The translations under genes and the position numbers were made by a program. From Haladaptatiplasma sp964454575 (GTDB taxonomy: Archaea > Thermoplasmatota > Thermoplasmata > Halarchaeoplasmatales > Halarchaeoplasmataceae), in assembly GCA_964454575.1 (NCBI GenBank), contig CAYVTG010000012.1, forward strand, positions 1 through 35,742: a stretch of 35,742 nucleotides of DNA, written 5' to 3'. Each line of letters opens with the position of its first letter. Positions within the stretch are counted from its first letter, which is position 1. This document shows positions 1 to 7,329 of this stretch, in pieces. Below the pieces are notes generated by a model that worked only from the letters and a program-made list of their open reading frames with translations, ran no database searches and was not told the DNA's origin.

Positions 1-360
1 ACTTATGAATCTGGTACCAACGTGACTGTAGAAGCGATCCCGGATGATGGATGGGTATTCAGCCACTGGACGGGCGATCATCTCGAAGTAGATGATGAGG
101 AAAGAAATATCACTATTGTGATGGATAGTGAAAAAAATATCACCGCACACTTTGAGAAAATCGAAGAGTACAATCTAACGATAAATATAGTTGGAAAGGG
201 TAGTACTGATCCTACAGAGGGTATTCATACTTATGAATCTGGTACCAACGTGACTGTAGAAGCGATCCCGGATGATGGATGGGCATTCAGTCACTGGACG
301 GGCGATCATCCCGAAGGAGATGATGAAGAAAGAATCATTACCATATTTATGGATGATAAT
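1..360 (+). repeat. 228-bp tandem direct repeat within the surface-protein gene
   Basis: The stretch beginning ACTTATGAATCTGGTACC at base 1 recurs at 229, a period of 228 bp (76 codons). The first 55 bases of the two copies are identical; the copies then diverge gradually. It encodes successive InlB-like domains and probably continues upstream of the window. Confidence 0.85.
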
Positions 361-1164
361 AAAACGGTGACTGCAAATTTCATTGAAGAAGATGTAATAC
401 CCCCCATTCTAGAGATCATATATCCCGGAGAAGGCGATATATTAGATACAGATACGATCACAGTGGAATGGCAGGCAGAAGAAGGTACGCATCCCATAAG
501 CCACTATGAAATACAACTGAATAACAGCGGCTGGATCGACGTAGGAGCAGATACACATTATACCTTTGAAGATCTTCAAAACGGTGAATACATTGCTGCA
601 GTGAAGGTAATCGACAATACGGGTTACGAGGTTACTGCATCGGTCAGTTTCACCGTAGATGCGACTGAAGAGGGTATGATCGAAGGACTAGAAAATTTTG
701 TTTTGAGCGTAAATCCAAAAAACGGTACTTCCCCTCTAGAAGTGACTATCACTGTATCGGCTAACAATATCGGTGAAACTACACGATCAGAAAATGTGTA
801 TATCGACAGCACTGCAACATACACGCTTGAGGTACCAGCTGGTGAAATGGCCGAGGAAACCTGGACGCATACTTTCACCGAGCAGGGTGAATACCTTATA
901 GAATTCGGAAATCGATCTGAATTGGTGATTGTTGAAAGGGAAGAAGACACATCATCAAACGATGAGGACGACGAATCCACCGCAGCCGAACTCTCCGTAT
1001 GGTTACTTTCTTTATTAATAGTCGCTGTTATAGTGTTCCTAGGGGTGCTGTTCCTGATAAAAAAGAAGGGAAAGTCAGATATAACGTCAGAAGAGGAAGT
1101 TGTAGAGGATCTTTCCTTCGATGAAGACGGGATCGAACAAGGTTCTGAAGAAAGTGTCGAATAG
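1..1164 (+). CDS. Surface protein with InlB-like repeats and C-terminal membrane anchor (5' partial)
   Basis: The frame is open from base 1, so the N-terminus lies outside the window; the first in-frame GTG at 22 lies inside a repeat and is not a real start. The visible 387 residues hold two copies of a 76-residue repeat (HTYESGTNVTVEAIP...GWxFSHWTGDH) of the divergent InlB B-repeat type, an Ig/Fn3-like segment starting near VIPPILEIIYPGEGD, a second beta-rich segment resembling CARDB/adhesin domains, an acidic linker, one hydrophobic helix (WLLSLLIVAVIVFLGVLF) and an IKKKGK stop-transfer followed by an acidic cytoplasmic tail. This is the architecture of an envelope-anchored extracellular protein. 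The family does not reveal the ligand; adhesion or cell-surface structure is inference. Confidence 0.8.
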   Translation, partial: TYESGTNVTVEAIPDDGWVFSHWTGDHLEVDDEERNITIVMDSEKNITAHFEKIEEYNLTINIVGKGSTDPTEGIHTYESGTNVTVEAIPDDGWAFSHWTGDHPEGDDEERIITIFMDDNKTVTANFIEEDVIPPILEIIYPGEGDILDTDTITVEWQAEEGTHPISHYEIQLNNSGWIDVGADTHYTFEDLQNGEYIAAVKVIDNTGYEVTASVSFTVDATEEGMIEGLENFVLSVNPKNGTSPLEVTITVSANNIGETTRSENVYIDSTATYTLEVPAGEMAEETWTHTFTEQGEYLIEFGNRSELVIVEREEDTSSNDEDDESTAAELSVWLLSLLIVAVIVFLGVLFLIKKKGKSDITSEEEVVEDLSFDEDGIEQGSEESVE

Positions 1165-1510
1165 ATGTAATATCGGATTATTTCCTAGATATAAGACGAT
1201 CGTGTTGAAAATGGCCTCCAAGTGGATCGATTATCCTCTTCTTCCTTCCGTCACTAGTGAAGCGAATAAAAATCGATGACTCAAATGTGATTATACCGGG
1301 TAGGTTATGACATATCAATTCTACCGAATTTTTTCGTTCGACACTTGAGAAAAGGAAAAAAATTACCTTAGAGTATCCAAAGATCTGGACGTTGGAAAAT
1401 TGATATCCTATAACAAAGTCGACAAACCAAAATCCTTATATCCCTCATCAATATCGTTGGAGCGCATGCAATCCAAACCTTCCCGAATATGGCACAGCAG
1501 AGGTGTCTAG
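1165..1510 (+). promoter_or_regulatory. Intergenic region with ATP synthase operon promoter
   Basis: This 346-bp gap shows no credible reading frame or RNA gene. A TATA-like CTTATATCC lies at 1435-1443, which would place transcription start near 1465 and give a leader of about 45 nt. A Shine-Dalgarno AGAGGTG at 1499-1505 precedes the ATG at 1511. An upstream ATG at 1466 opens a 14-codon frame that ends at the TAG just before the gene; I do not count it as a gene. Confidence 0.5.
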
Positions 1511-1825
1511 ATGGCGGTAAAAGAGCTTCAACAAGTGAAGAAGGCCGAGGAGGCCGCTATAAAGAAGATCGAAGCAGCCGAGAAGAAGGCCGAAAAACTG
1601 CTCAAGCGTATCAAAGAAGAAGCTGAGCAGGAAAGGGAAGACGAGATATTTTCTTTGAAGAAGAACCTTGAGCACGAGAAAGAGTTCGCGGAATCCAAGG
1701 CTGAAGAAGATGCTGAAAAGATCGAGAAGGACGGAGAGGAAGAAGTTAAACGGTTAAGGGCCGAATCCGAGAAGAACAAAGCAGAAACCGTGGAACACGT
1801 TATCGAGAGAATCACGGAGGTATGA
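1511..1825 (+). CDS. atpH: A/V-type ATP synthase subunit H (peripheral stalk)
   Basis: A 104-residue, almost entirely charged helical protein rich in Lys, Glu and Ala (KKAEEAAIKKIEAAEKKAEKLL), the pattern of the peripheral-stalk subunit that pairs with subunit E to form the stator coiled coil linking the catalytic head to membrane subunit I. It is the first gene of the operon, has a good ribosome site (AGAGGTG, 5 nt from ATG), and overlaps the next gene by ATGA. Low-complexity coiled coils are hard to identify by sequence alone; the call rests on length, composition and position directly before atpI. Confidence 0.85.
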   Translation: MAVKELQQVKKAEEAAIKKIEAAEKKAEKLLKRIKEEAEQEREDEIFSLKKNLEHEKEFAESKAEEDAEKIEKDGEEEVKRLRAESEKNKAETVEHVIERITEV

Positions 1826-3966
1826 ACATCTTCTTTCCCAGACGGATGAAGGACCTTACGATCATCGTCCACAAAGACCGGCTCGATCATGTGGTCGAGT
1901 CCCTTCACGAACTGGGAAAATTAGAGATATCTTCTGTAGATAGGGATACTGAGGTGAACGAATTGATATCCGCCGGTACTGTTCCTGAGCTGGCAAGGAA
2001 GCTTACCGATATAGAGATGCAGATATCGGGAGTTTTGGACATATTCTCCGAACTGCCTAAAGAAGAGGAAGGCTTGATGGACATGCTCCGCCCGGAACCG
2101 GTCGTACCGTTGTCCGTGAAGCCAAAGGGGCCGGAGACACTGCTGAAAGACGCAGAGCATCTGCTAGCTAACAGCGGTAAAAAGATCCAGGATATCGACG
2201 GGAAGATAAACGATATCGACAGCCGTCTTACAGAGATGGGTGCATTGACCGAAGAACTCGAATTTCTGGGAGACATGGACATAGACCTTTGCCATATAGG
2301 GGAATCGGATTATACCGTTGTACGCGTTGGCAGAACAAAGTACGCCAAAAAACTGAAAGCAGCTCTATCAAAGGTCGACAACTCCTTTTTACACGTAGAG
2401 CCCAGGGGTGAAGACGAATACGCCTTCGTGGCCGGTGCATATATCAGAAACAAAGATGATCTCGAAACCGCTTTACGGCAATCAGATTCAAAGTACATGG
2501 ATATTCCACCTAAAAAGGGAACTCCAGCCAAAGTACTGTTAAAGATCAAACTCAACATAAAAGAACTTCAAGATCAGCGGGATGGTTTGGTAAACAAGCT
2601 GATAAGATTACGTGATGAACTTAGTATGCGGTATTTGGGGCTTAAAGAGGAACTCGAGATACTAGCAGATAAGGTAGAAGTTCAACAGCAGCTCGGGAGG
2701 ACAGATAGCACGGCTGTCATAAAGGCATGGTGTCCGAGAGACGATGTCTCAACGGTCAGATCAACAGTCGATAAAAGCTCTCAGGGCTGCGCCGTCGTCT
2801 CGGAGGACGACCCCGAAGACCCGGACGAAGTTCCGGTATCTCTGGAAAATCCATCCTTCATACGTCCTTTTGAATTACTCACCAACATGTTCGCCCCGCC
2901 GCGTTACAACGAGATCGATCCAACGTTCATATTGGCCCCTGCGTTCGTGATCTTCTTCGGCCTCATGCTCAGTGATGCCGTTTACGGAGCAGTTGTAACT
3001 GCAGCTGCAGTCCTTCTTTTATGGGGCCCAGGCAGGGTCGATAAGGGGATAAAGAATTTCGGTTGGATACTGCTGGCGGCTGGTATATCTACGGTAATAT
3101 TCGGCATGGTCCAAGGAGGATACATGGGTCCAGAAAGTGCGGAATATCTCAATCTACCGGGATATCTGGGATTATCCAGCCCGGCACTACTCAATACCCT
3201 TGAAGGGGACGGGCCACTCAATTTACTCATCATATCACTCATCATAGGACTTGTTTACATGAACATAGGCATGGTACTCTCTCTTGTACAACACCTAACC
3301 CGTAAAAATTACAGAGATGTATTACTGGAGAACGTCTCCTGGTGGCTACTGCAGCCCGGCGGTTTCATACTCGTAGGTGGTAAGATGTTTGGGTGGTTTG
3401 ATTTTTCACCCACGGTAGTACTAGCTGCATGGCTCATGACCGCCGTTGGACTCATACTTTTACTCGTTCGCGCTCGCGGTCTGGCGTTTTTCGAACTTAC
3501 AGGATTCATAGGAGATTTTCTCTCATTTGCACGTATACTCGCTTTGGCATTGGCCACAGCGGGCATCGCTCTGACCGTTAACGTACTGACCGACCTGATA
3601 GCGAGTGCGAACTTGGGTATGATAGTCGCACTTCCAGTATTACTCGCCGGAGCGGTCCTGTTGGCAAAGGGAGGACTAAGTCGAAATAAACTCATGATGG
3701 CTCCGGGCATATTCCTTGCTCTTGCCGGTGGATTGGGCATGGTCAATTCCTCATATATGTTCTATACTTTTGCGCTGGTGGTACTGCTCAGCGGACATCT
3801 TATCAACCTGGTGCTTCAGGCCCTGGGTTCCTTCGTACATTCATTACGCCTCCAGTACGTAGAATTCTTCTCGTATTTCTACGAAGGCGGAGGCGACCTT
3901 TACAAACCCTTTAAACCGGAACGAACTTACACTAAAACAACATCGAATAAGGAAGTGATGGAATGA
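1822..3966 (+). CDS. atpI: A/V-type ATP synthase subunit I (membrane stator a-subunit)
   Basis: 714 residues, normal for the family. The N-terminal half is cytoplasmic and begins with the family-typical FFPRRMKDLTIIVHKDRLD, with coiled-coil segments that contact the E/H stalks. The C-terminal half, from about residue 375, has multiple membrane helices. The stretch GDFLSFARILALALATAG contains the essential half-channel arginine (about Arg571) that faces the proteolipid carboxylates during ion translocation. The start at 1822 overlaps the atpH stop (ATGA) and retains the conserved N-terminus, which supports it although GGAGG lies only one base upstream. It is followed by atpK with another 4-base overlap, so translational coupling is likely. 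Confidence 0.95.
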   Translation: MNIFFPRRMKDLTIIVHKDRLDHVVESLHELGKLEISSVDRDTEVNELISAGTVPELARKLTDIEMQISGVLDIFSELPKEEEGLMDMLRPEPVVPLSVKPKGPETLLKDAEHLLANSGKKIQDIDGKINDIDSRLTEMGALTEELEFLGDMDIDLCHIGESDYTVVRVGRTKYAKKLKAALSKVDNSFLHVEPRGEDEYAFVAGAYIRNKDDLETALRQSDSKYMDIPPKKGTPAKVLLKIKLNIKELQDQRDGLVNKLIRLRDELSMRYLGLKEELEILADKVEVQQQLGRTDSTAVIKAWCPRDDVSTVRSTVDKSSQGCAVVSEDDPEDPDEVPVSLENPSFIRPFELLTNMFAPPRYNEIDPTFILAPAFVIFFGLMLSDAVYGAVVTAAAVLLLWGPGRVDKGIKNFGWILLAAGISTVIFGMVQGGYMGPESAEYLNLPGYLGLSSPALLNTLEGDGPLNLLIISLIIGLVYMNIGMVLSLVQHLTRKNYRDVLLENVSWWLLQPGGFILVGGKMFGWFDFSPTVVLAAWLMTAVGLILLLVRARGLAFFELTGFIGDFLSFARILALALATAGIALTVNVLTDLIASANLGMIVALPVLLAGAVLLAKGGLSRNKLMMAPGIFLALAGGLGMVNSSYMFYTFALVVLLSGHLINLVLQALGSFVHSLRLQYVEFFSYFYEGGGDLYKPFKPERTYTKTTSNKEVME

Positions 3967-5270
3967 AAATGACAAAATTGATCTTGGTATTGATGGCCGC
4001 AGTACTGGTCGTGGGTATACTGACACCGTCAATGACCGCAGCACAGAACGGACAACCACGTATCCTGGTCAACGGCAGCGAGCCCGGAGACGAACTGACG
4101 GTATATATCGAATTCAAAGAAGAGGGTATAGTCGTACAGTTCGAGGTTTGGGCCGAAGAGGATATGGACATAGTGTGGACAATAGATGAAGACCAGGTAG
4201 CGAACACATCTCGATTCTACCATATGTTCGAAGAGCCGGGAGAGTACACCGTTTCTGTTAATATAGAGGGTCAGGAAGATTCATTCAAGTTGATAGTCAA
4301 GCAGGACGATCGTGGTATGTTCCTGGCAACCATCGGAGCCGGTCTTGCGGTAGGTATAGCCGGTATGGGTGCGGGTATAGGTATTGGTATAGCTGGTGCC
4401 GCCGGTGCCGGTGCCATCGCCGAGAAGCCGGAAAAATTCGGTAAATCGCTGGTTTTCACCGCACTTCCACAAACACAGGCTATCTACGGATTGTTGATAG
4501 CTATCCTACTGTTCCTTTTCACAGGTATAATCGGCGGCGAACCGGTGTCTCTTTCCGTAGGGCTAGTGGCCGTAGGTATAGGACTTGCCGTCGGTATCGC
4601 AGGTCTGTCCGCCATAGGCCAGGGTATCGCGGCCGCAGGCGGTATCGCCACCTACAGTGAGAAAGAAGAGCTATTCGGTAAGGGCGTAGTGTTCTCAGTC
4701 CTGCCGGAGACACAGGCAATCTACGGCCTGCTCATCGGTATATTACTACTTCTGTTCACCGGGATGCTCGGAGGGGCACCCAAAGATATGATGGCAGGTC
4801 TGTCCGGACAGGCCATGGGATTGGTTGCCATCGGCGCGGGATTATCCGTCGGTATCGCGGGCCTGTCAGCCATCGGCCAGGGCATCGCCGCAGGCAGTGG
4901 TATAGCCACCGTTGCCGAGGACGAGAAGATATTCGGTCGTGCCATGGTTTTCTCAGTACTTCCGGAGACCCAGGCGATCTACGGCTTACTGGTAGCTATA
5001 CTGTTGATCGTGTTCAGTGGTATGCTCGGTGAAGTGACGACGGTGACCATCGGCATGGGTATAGCAGCCATCGGTGCAGGTCTAGCCATAGGGATAGCCG
5101 GTGTTTCAGGTATTGGTCAAGGGATAACCGCCGGATCCGCCATAGCTGCAGTTTCCAGAAGAGAAGAAACCTTCGGTAAAGGTATGGTGTTCAGCGTGAT
5201 GTCCGAGATATCTGCTATATTTGGGTTGCTGATAGCTATATTCATAATACTGTTCCTGGGTTTCATGTGA
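3963..5270 (+). CDS. atpK: ATP synthase proteolipid (subunit K/c): signal peptide, Ig-like domain, four c-hairpins
   Basis: 435 residues, against about 70-160 for one- or two-hairpin proteolipids. Residues 1-27 look like a signal peptide (hydrophobic core LILVLMAAVLVVGIL, possible cleavage after TAA). Residues about 29-113 form a beta-rich Ig/PKD-like domain (FEEPGEYTVSVNIEGQED). Four helical hairpins follow at about 119-190, 196-270, 284-354 and 362-435. The helix-2 position that carries the ion-binding carboxylate is Gln170 (LPQTQAIYG), Glu249 and Glu335 (LPETQAIYG) and Glu415 (MSEISAIFG). Helix-1 glutamines (IGQG) occur at 220, 306 and 386 but not in hairpin 1. Topology fits: a cleaved N-terminus outside the cell and polar loops (EKPEKFG, SEKEELFG) inside. 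ATG at 3969 is an alternative start. Confidence 0.93.
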   Translation: MKMTKLILVLMAAVLVVGILTPSMTAAQNGQPRILVNGSEPGDELTVYIEFKEEGIVVQFEVWAEEDMDIVWTIDEDQVANTSRFYHMFEEPGEYTVSVNIEGQEDSFKLIVKQDDRGMFLATIGAGLAVGIAGMGAGIGIGIAGAAGAGAIAEKPEKFGKSLVFTALPQTQAIYGLLIAILLFLFTGIIGGEPVSLSVGLVAVGIGLAVGIAGLSAIGQGIAAAGGIATYSEKEELFGKGVVFSVLPETQAIYGLLIGILLLLFTGMLGGAPKDMMAGLSGQAMGLVAIGAGLSVGIAGLSAIGQGIAAGSGIATVAEDEKIFGRAMVFSVLPETQAIYGLLVAILLIVFSGMLGEVTTVTIGMGIAAIGAGLAIGIAGVSGIGQGITAGSAIAAVSRREETFGKGMVFSVMSEISAIFGLLIAIFIILFLGFM

Positions 5271-5279
5271 GGTTTGAAG

Positions 5280-5861
5280 ATGTCGGTAGAAAACATAATC
5301 AAGAAGATAAACGCCGATGTTGACCGTAAGATCAAGTCGATAAAGCAGCGTCAGAAGGAGCTAGAGAAAAAGATACGGGAAGAGTTCGAAGCCGAGAAAA
5401 ACGACCGTATGGAAGAGATCCGGAAGCGTGAAGCCCGTGAGATCAAGGTGATGACCAACAGAATCATCTCGCAGGCGAAACTGGACAAAAGGAAGAAGGT
5501 ACTGAAGGTAAGAGAAGAAGAGATAGATAAGGTCTTCAACGAAGCGTTGAAAAAAGTCCGTGAGTTGGGACCGGACCAACAGAAAGATCACATACGCCAA
5601 GCCATCGGCAAGGCATCCGCACTTCTGGAAGGCCGAGTTTCCATACACTGTACACCTGAGAGTGAAGATATGGTAAAAGAGCTGGCAGAGAAGATAGATC
5701 CCAAGCTCGGTATAGAAGCGGACCTTTCCGGTGTATCCGGGATACTCGGCGTATCCGAAGATGGTACATCTCTGGACCTGACCATAGAGGCAAACCTTCA
5801 GCGTATGAAAAAAGAACTGAGAAAAGAGATAGCTCGAAGATTGTTTACGGAGGAGAACTAG
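5280..5861 (+). CDS. atpE: A/V-type ATP synthase subunit E (peripheral stalk)
   Basis: 193 residues: a highly charged N-terminal helix (about 1-95, coiled coil with subunit H) and a C-terminal alpha/beta globular domain (from about 105) that binds the top of the catalytic head. The ATG at 5280 is preferred over the in-frame TTG at 5274 because TGAGGT (5268-5273) then sits 6 nt upstream. The C-terminal part has the family pattern in which a GVSGILGVSEDGTSLDLTIEANL stretch precedes the terminal helix. It lies between atpK and atpC in the usual order. Confidence 0.92.
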   Translation: MSVENIIKKINADVDRKIKSIKQRQKELEKKIREEFEAEKNDRMEEIRKREAREIKVMTNRIISQAKLDKRKKVLKVREEEIDKVFNEALKKVRELGPDQQKDHIRQAIGKASALLEGRVSIHCTPESEDMVKELAEKIDPKLGIEADLSGVSGILGVSEDGTSLDLTIEANLQRMKKELRKEIARRLFTEEN

Positions 5862-5862
5862 A

Positions 5863-6999
5863 TTGATAGGTGAGATGGTAGAGCAACTGGGGATGGTAAA
5901 CCTTGCACTGATGGCCGTAGCGGTCTCGCTTTTGATAGTAGTGATACTGTTCATGGCCTATTTCAGGACGCTGGTATCCATCGCCGCATTCGCCTACCCC
6001 AACGCCAAATTCAGAGCACGAGGTGTGCACTTCATACGCGAAAAAAGCACGAATCCGCTCATAGAGAGCCGGAATCTGACGGAAGTATTCACAGAGATAG
6101 AAAAAACCGGTACTGAGATGCCCAAGGATGTAAGGGACGATCCGGATAGTTTTGAAGATGTTTTGGAAAGGGCACTCGTGCAGGATATGATAGATGTAAG
6201 ACACACCGTTCCCGACCCGCTCCGACCCTTCGTGGATGCATGGCTTCTGAGATACGATGTAAAGATGTTGAAGAGGGTTTTGAAAGGCATACGAAGTGGG
6301 TTAACTAAAGAAGAACTGAACAGAGCTGTATTTCCGGTGAACGTGGTCGACGAAGAGATGCTGGAAGAGCTGGTCAATTCCAGGGATATGCACGAAGTTT
6401 TCAATGTTATAAAGGAAACACCCTTCGGTGAACTGTTCGCCGGGGCGGACCCTGAAGAAAATTTTTTCATGATAGATCAAAAGCTTGACATTTACGCATT
6501 CAAAAAGCTCAAAGGTACCGTACTTCGGGCGGAAACCGAAGATCAGTCAGCAGTCAAGATATTCGTAGGTAAGTACACGGACATACTCAACATCAAGACC
6601 ATCCTGAGGGGTCTGAATGCAGGTATAAACGGTAAAGAGCTGCAGGAAGCCTTACTGCCTGTGGGAAGGGAGTTACCCACATGGAAACTCGAGAAGATGT
6701 GCGAATCCGGAAGTATGGATGAATCACTGGTGGAATTGGAGGGAACTTCATACGCAGACTTAAGAAAGATAGGCGGCGGTAAAGACCTCTACGATATGGA
6801 AAAGTTCCTGGACACTACGCTTCTGAACATGACATCAAACATGATGACACAGTACATACTCAGCGTAGGTCCCACCATGAGATTCCTCATGGGTAAGGAA
6901 TTCGAGATACGCAACATAAAGGCCATCGTTAGGGGTATCGCCGAGGGACTGGACACAGCATCGATAAAAGAGATGATGATATTGGAGGGAACCGCATGA
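5863..6999 (+). CDS. atpC: A/V-type ATP synthase subunit C (rotor adaptor, d-type)
   Basis: 378 residues; the helical, three-lobed vATP-synt_AC39 type protein that joins the central stalk to the proteolipid ring. FAYPNAKFRARG (about residues 43-54) matches the family N-terminal motif, and internal threefold similarity (VKMLKRVLKGIRSGL, ILNIKTILRGLNAGI, IRNIKAIVRGIAEGL) is visible. The TTG start at 5863 is supported by GGAGGA eight bases upstream. An N-terminal hydrophobic helix (residues about 11-35, LALMAVAVSLLIVVILFM) precedes the soluble domain and would tether the subunit at the membrane; I recall similar extensions in some methanogens. Confidence 0.93.
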   Translation: MIGEMVEQLGMVNLALMAVAVSLLIVVILFMAYFRTLVSIAAFAYPNAKFRARGVHFIREKSTNPLIESRNLTEVFTEIEKTGTEMPKDVRDDPDSFEDVLERALVQDMIDVRHTVPDPLRPFVDAWLLRYDVKMLKRVLKGIRSGLTKEELNRAVFPVNVVDEEMLEELVNSRDMHEVFNVIKETPFGELFAGADPEENFFMIDQKLDIYAFKKLKGTVLRAETEDQSAVKIFVGKYTDILNIKTILRGLNAGINGKELQEALLPVGRELPTWKLEKMCESGSMDESLVELEGTSYADLRKIGGGKDLYDMEKFLDTTLLNMTSNMMTQYILSVGPTMRFLMGKEFEIRNIKAIVRGIAEGLDTASIKEMMILEGTA

Positions 7000-7328
7000 A
7001 GGTCGTAGTTGTCGGTGATAAGCATATGGCACTGGGATTTACATTGGCAGGTGTTGACGAAAGTTACTCTCCGGAGACCGAGATGGAAGCCATCAAGATA
7101 CTGGATCAGCTCATCGAGTCATCCGATAATGCGGTTATCATATTATCCGAACGGATAGCCGAGAGTATAAGAGAAGAGTTCGATGAGTTGAAGCAGAGAA
7201 AGGGACTATATCCGGTGATAGTCGAGATACCGGACAAGGATGGCCCCATCGAAGGTAAAAAAGACCCGTTGAAAGACAAGATCAGGAGAGCAGTAGGGAT
7301 AGATATAACGTCACAGGAGAATAGGTAA
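6996..7328 (+). CDS. atpF: A/V-type ATP synthase subunit F (central stalk)
   Basis: 110 residues with the Rossmann-like start MKVVVVGDKHMALGFTLAGV typical of subunit F, a central-rotor protein that binds subunit D and regulates coupling. VIILSERIAESI and YPVIVEIPDKDGP are also family motifs. The ATG overlaps the atpC stop (ATGA), with GGAGGG at 6984-6989 as ribosome site. It precedes atpA by one base. Confidence 0.95.
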   Translation: MKVVVVGDKHMALGFTLAGVDESYSPETEMEAIKILDQLIESSDNAVIILSERIAESIREEFDELKQRKGLYPVIVEIPDKDGPIEGKKDPLKDKIRRAVGIDITSQENR

Positions 7329-7329
7329 A

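Noticed and set aside
1466..1510. Upstream mini-gene before atpH
   Set aside because: A 14-codon frame with no ribosome site; likely part of the leader.
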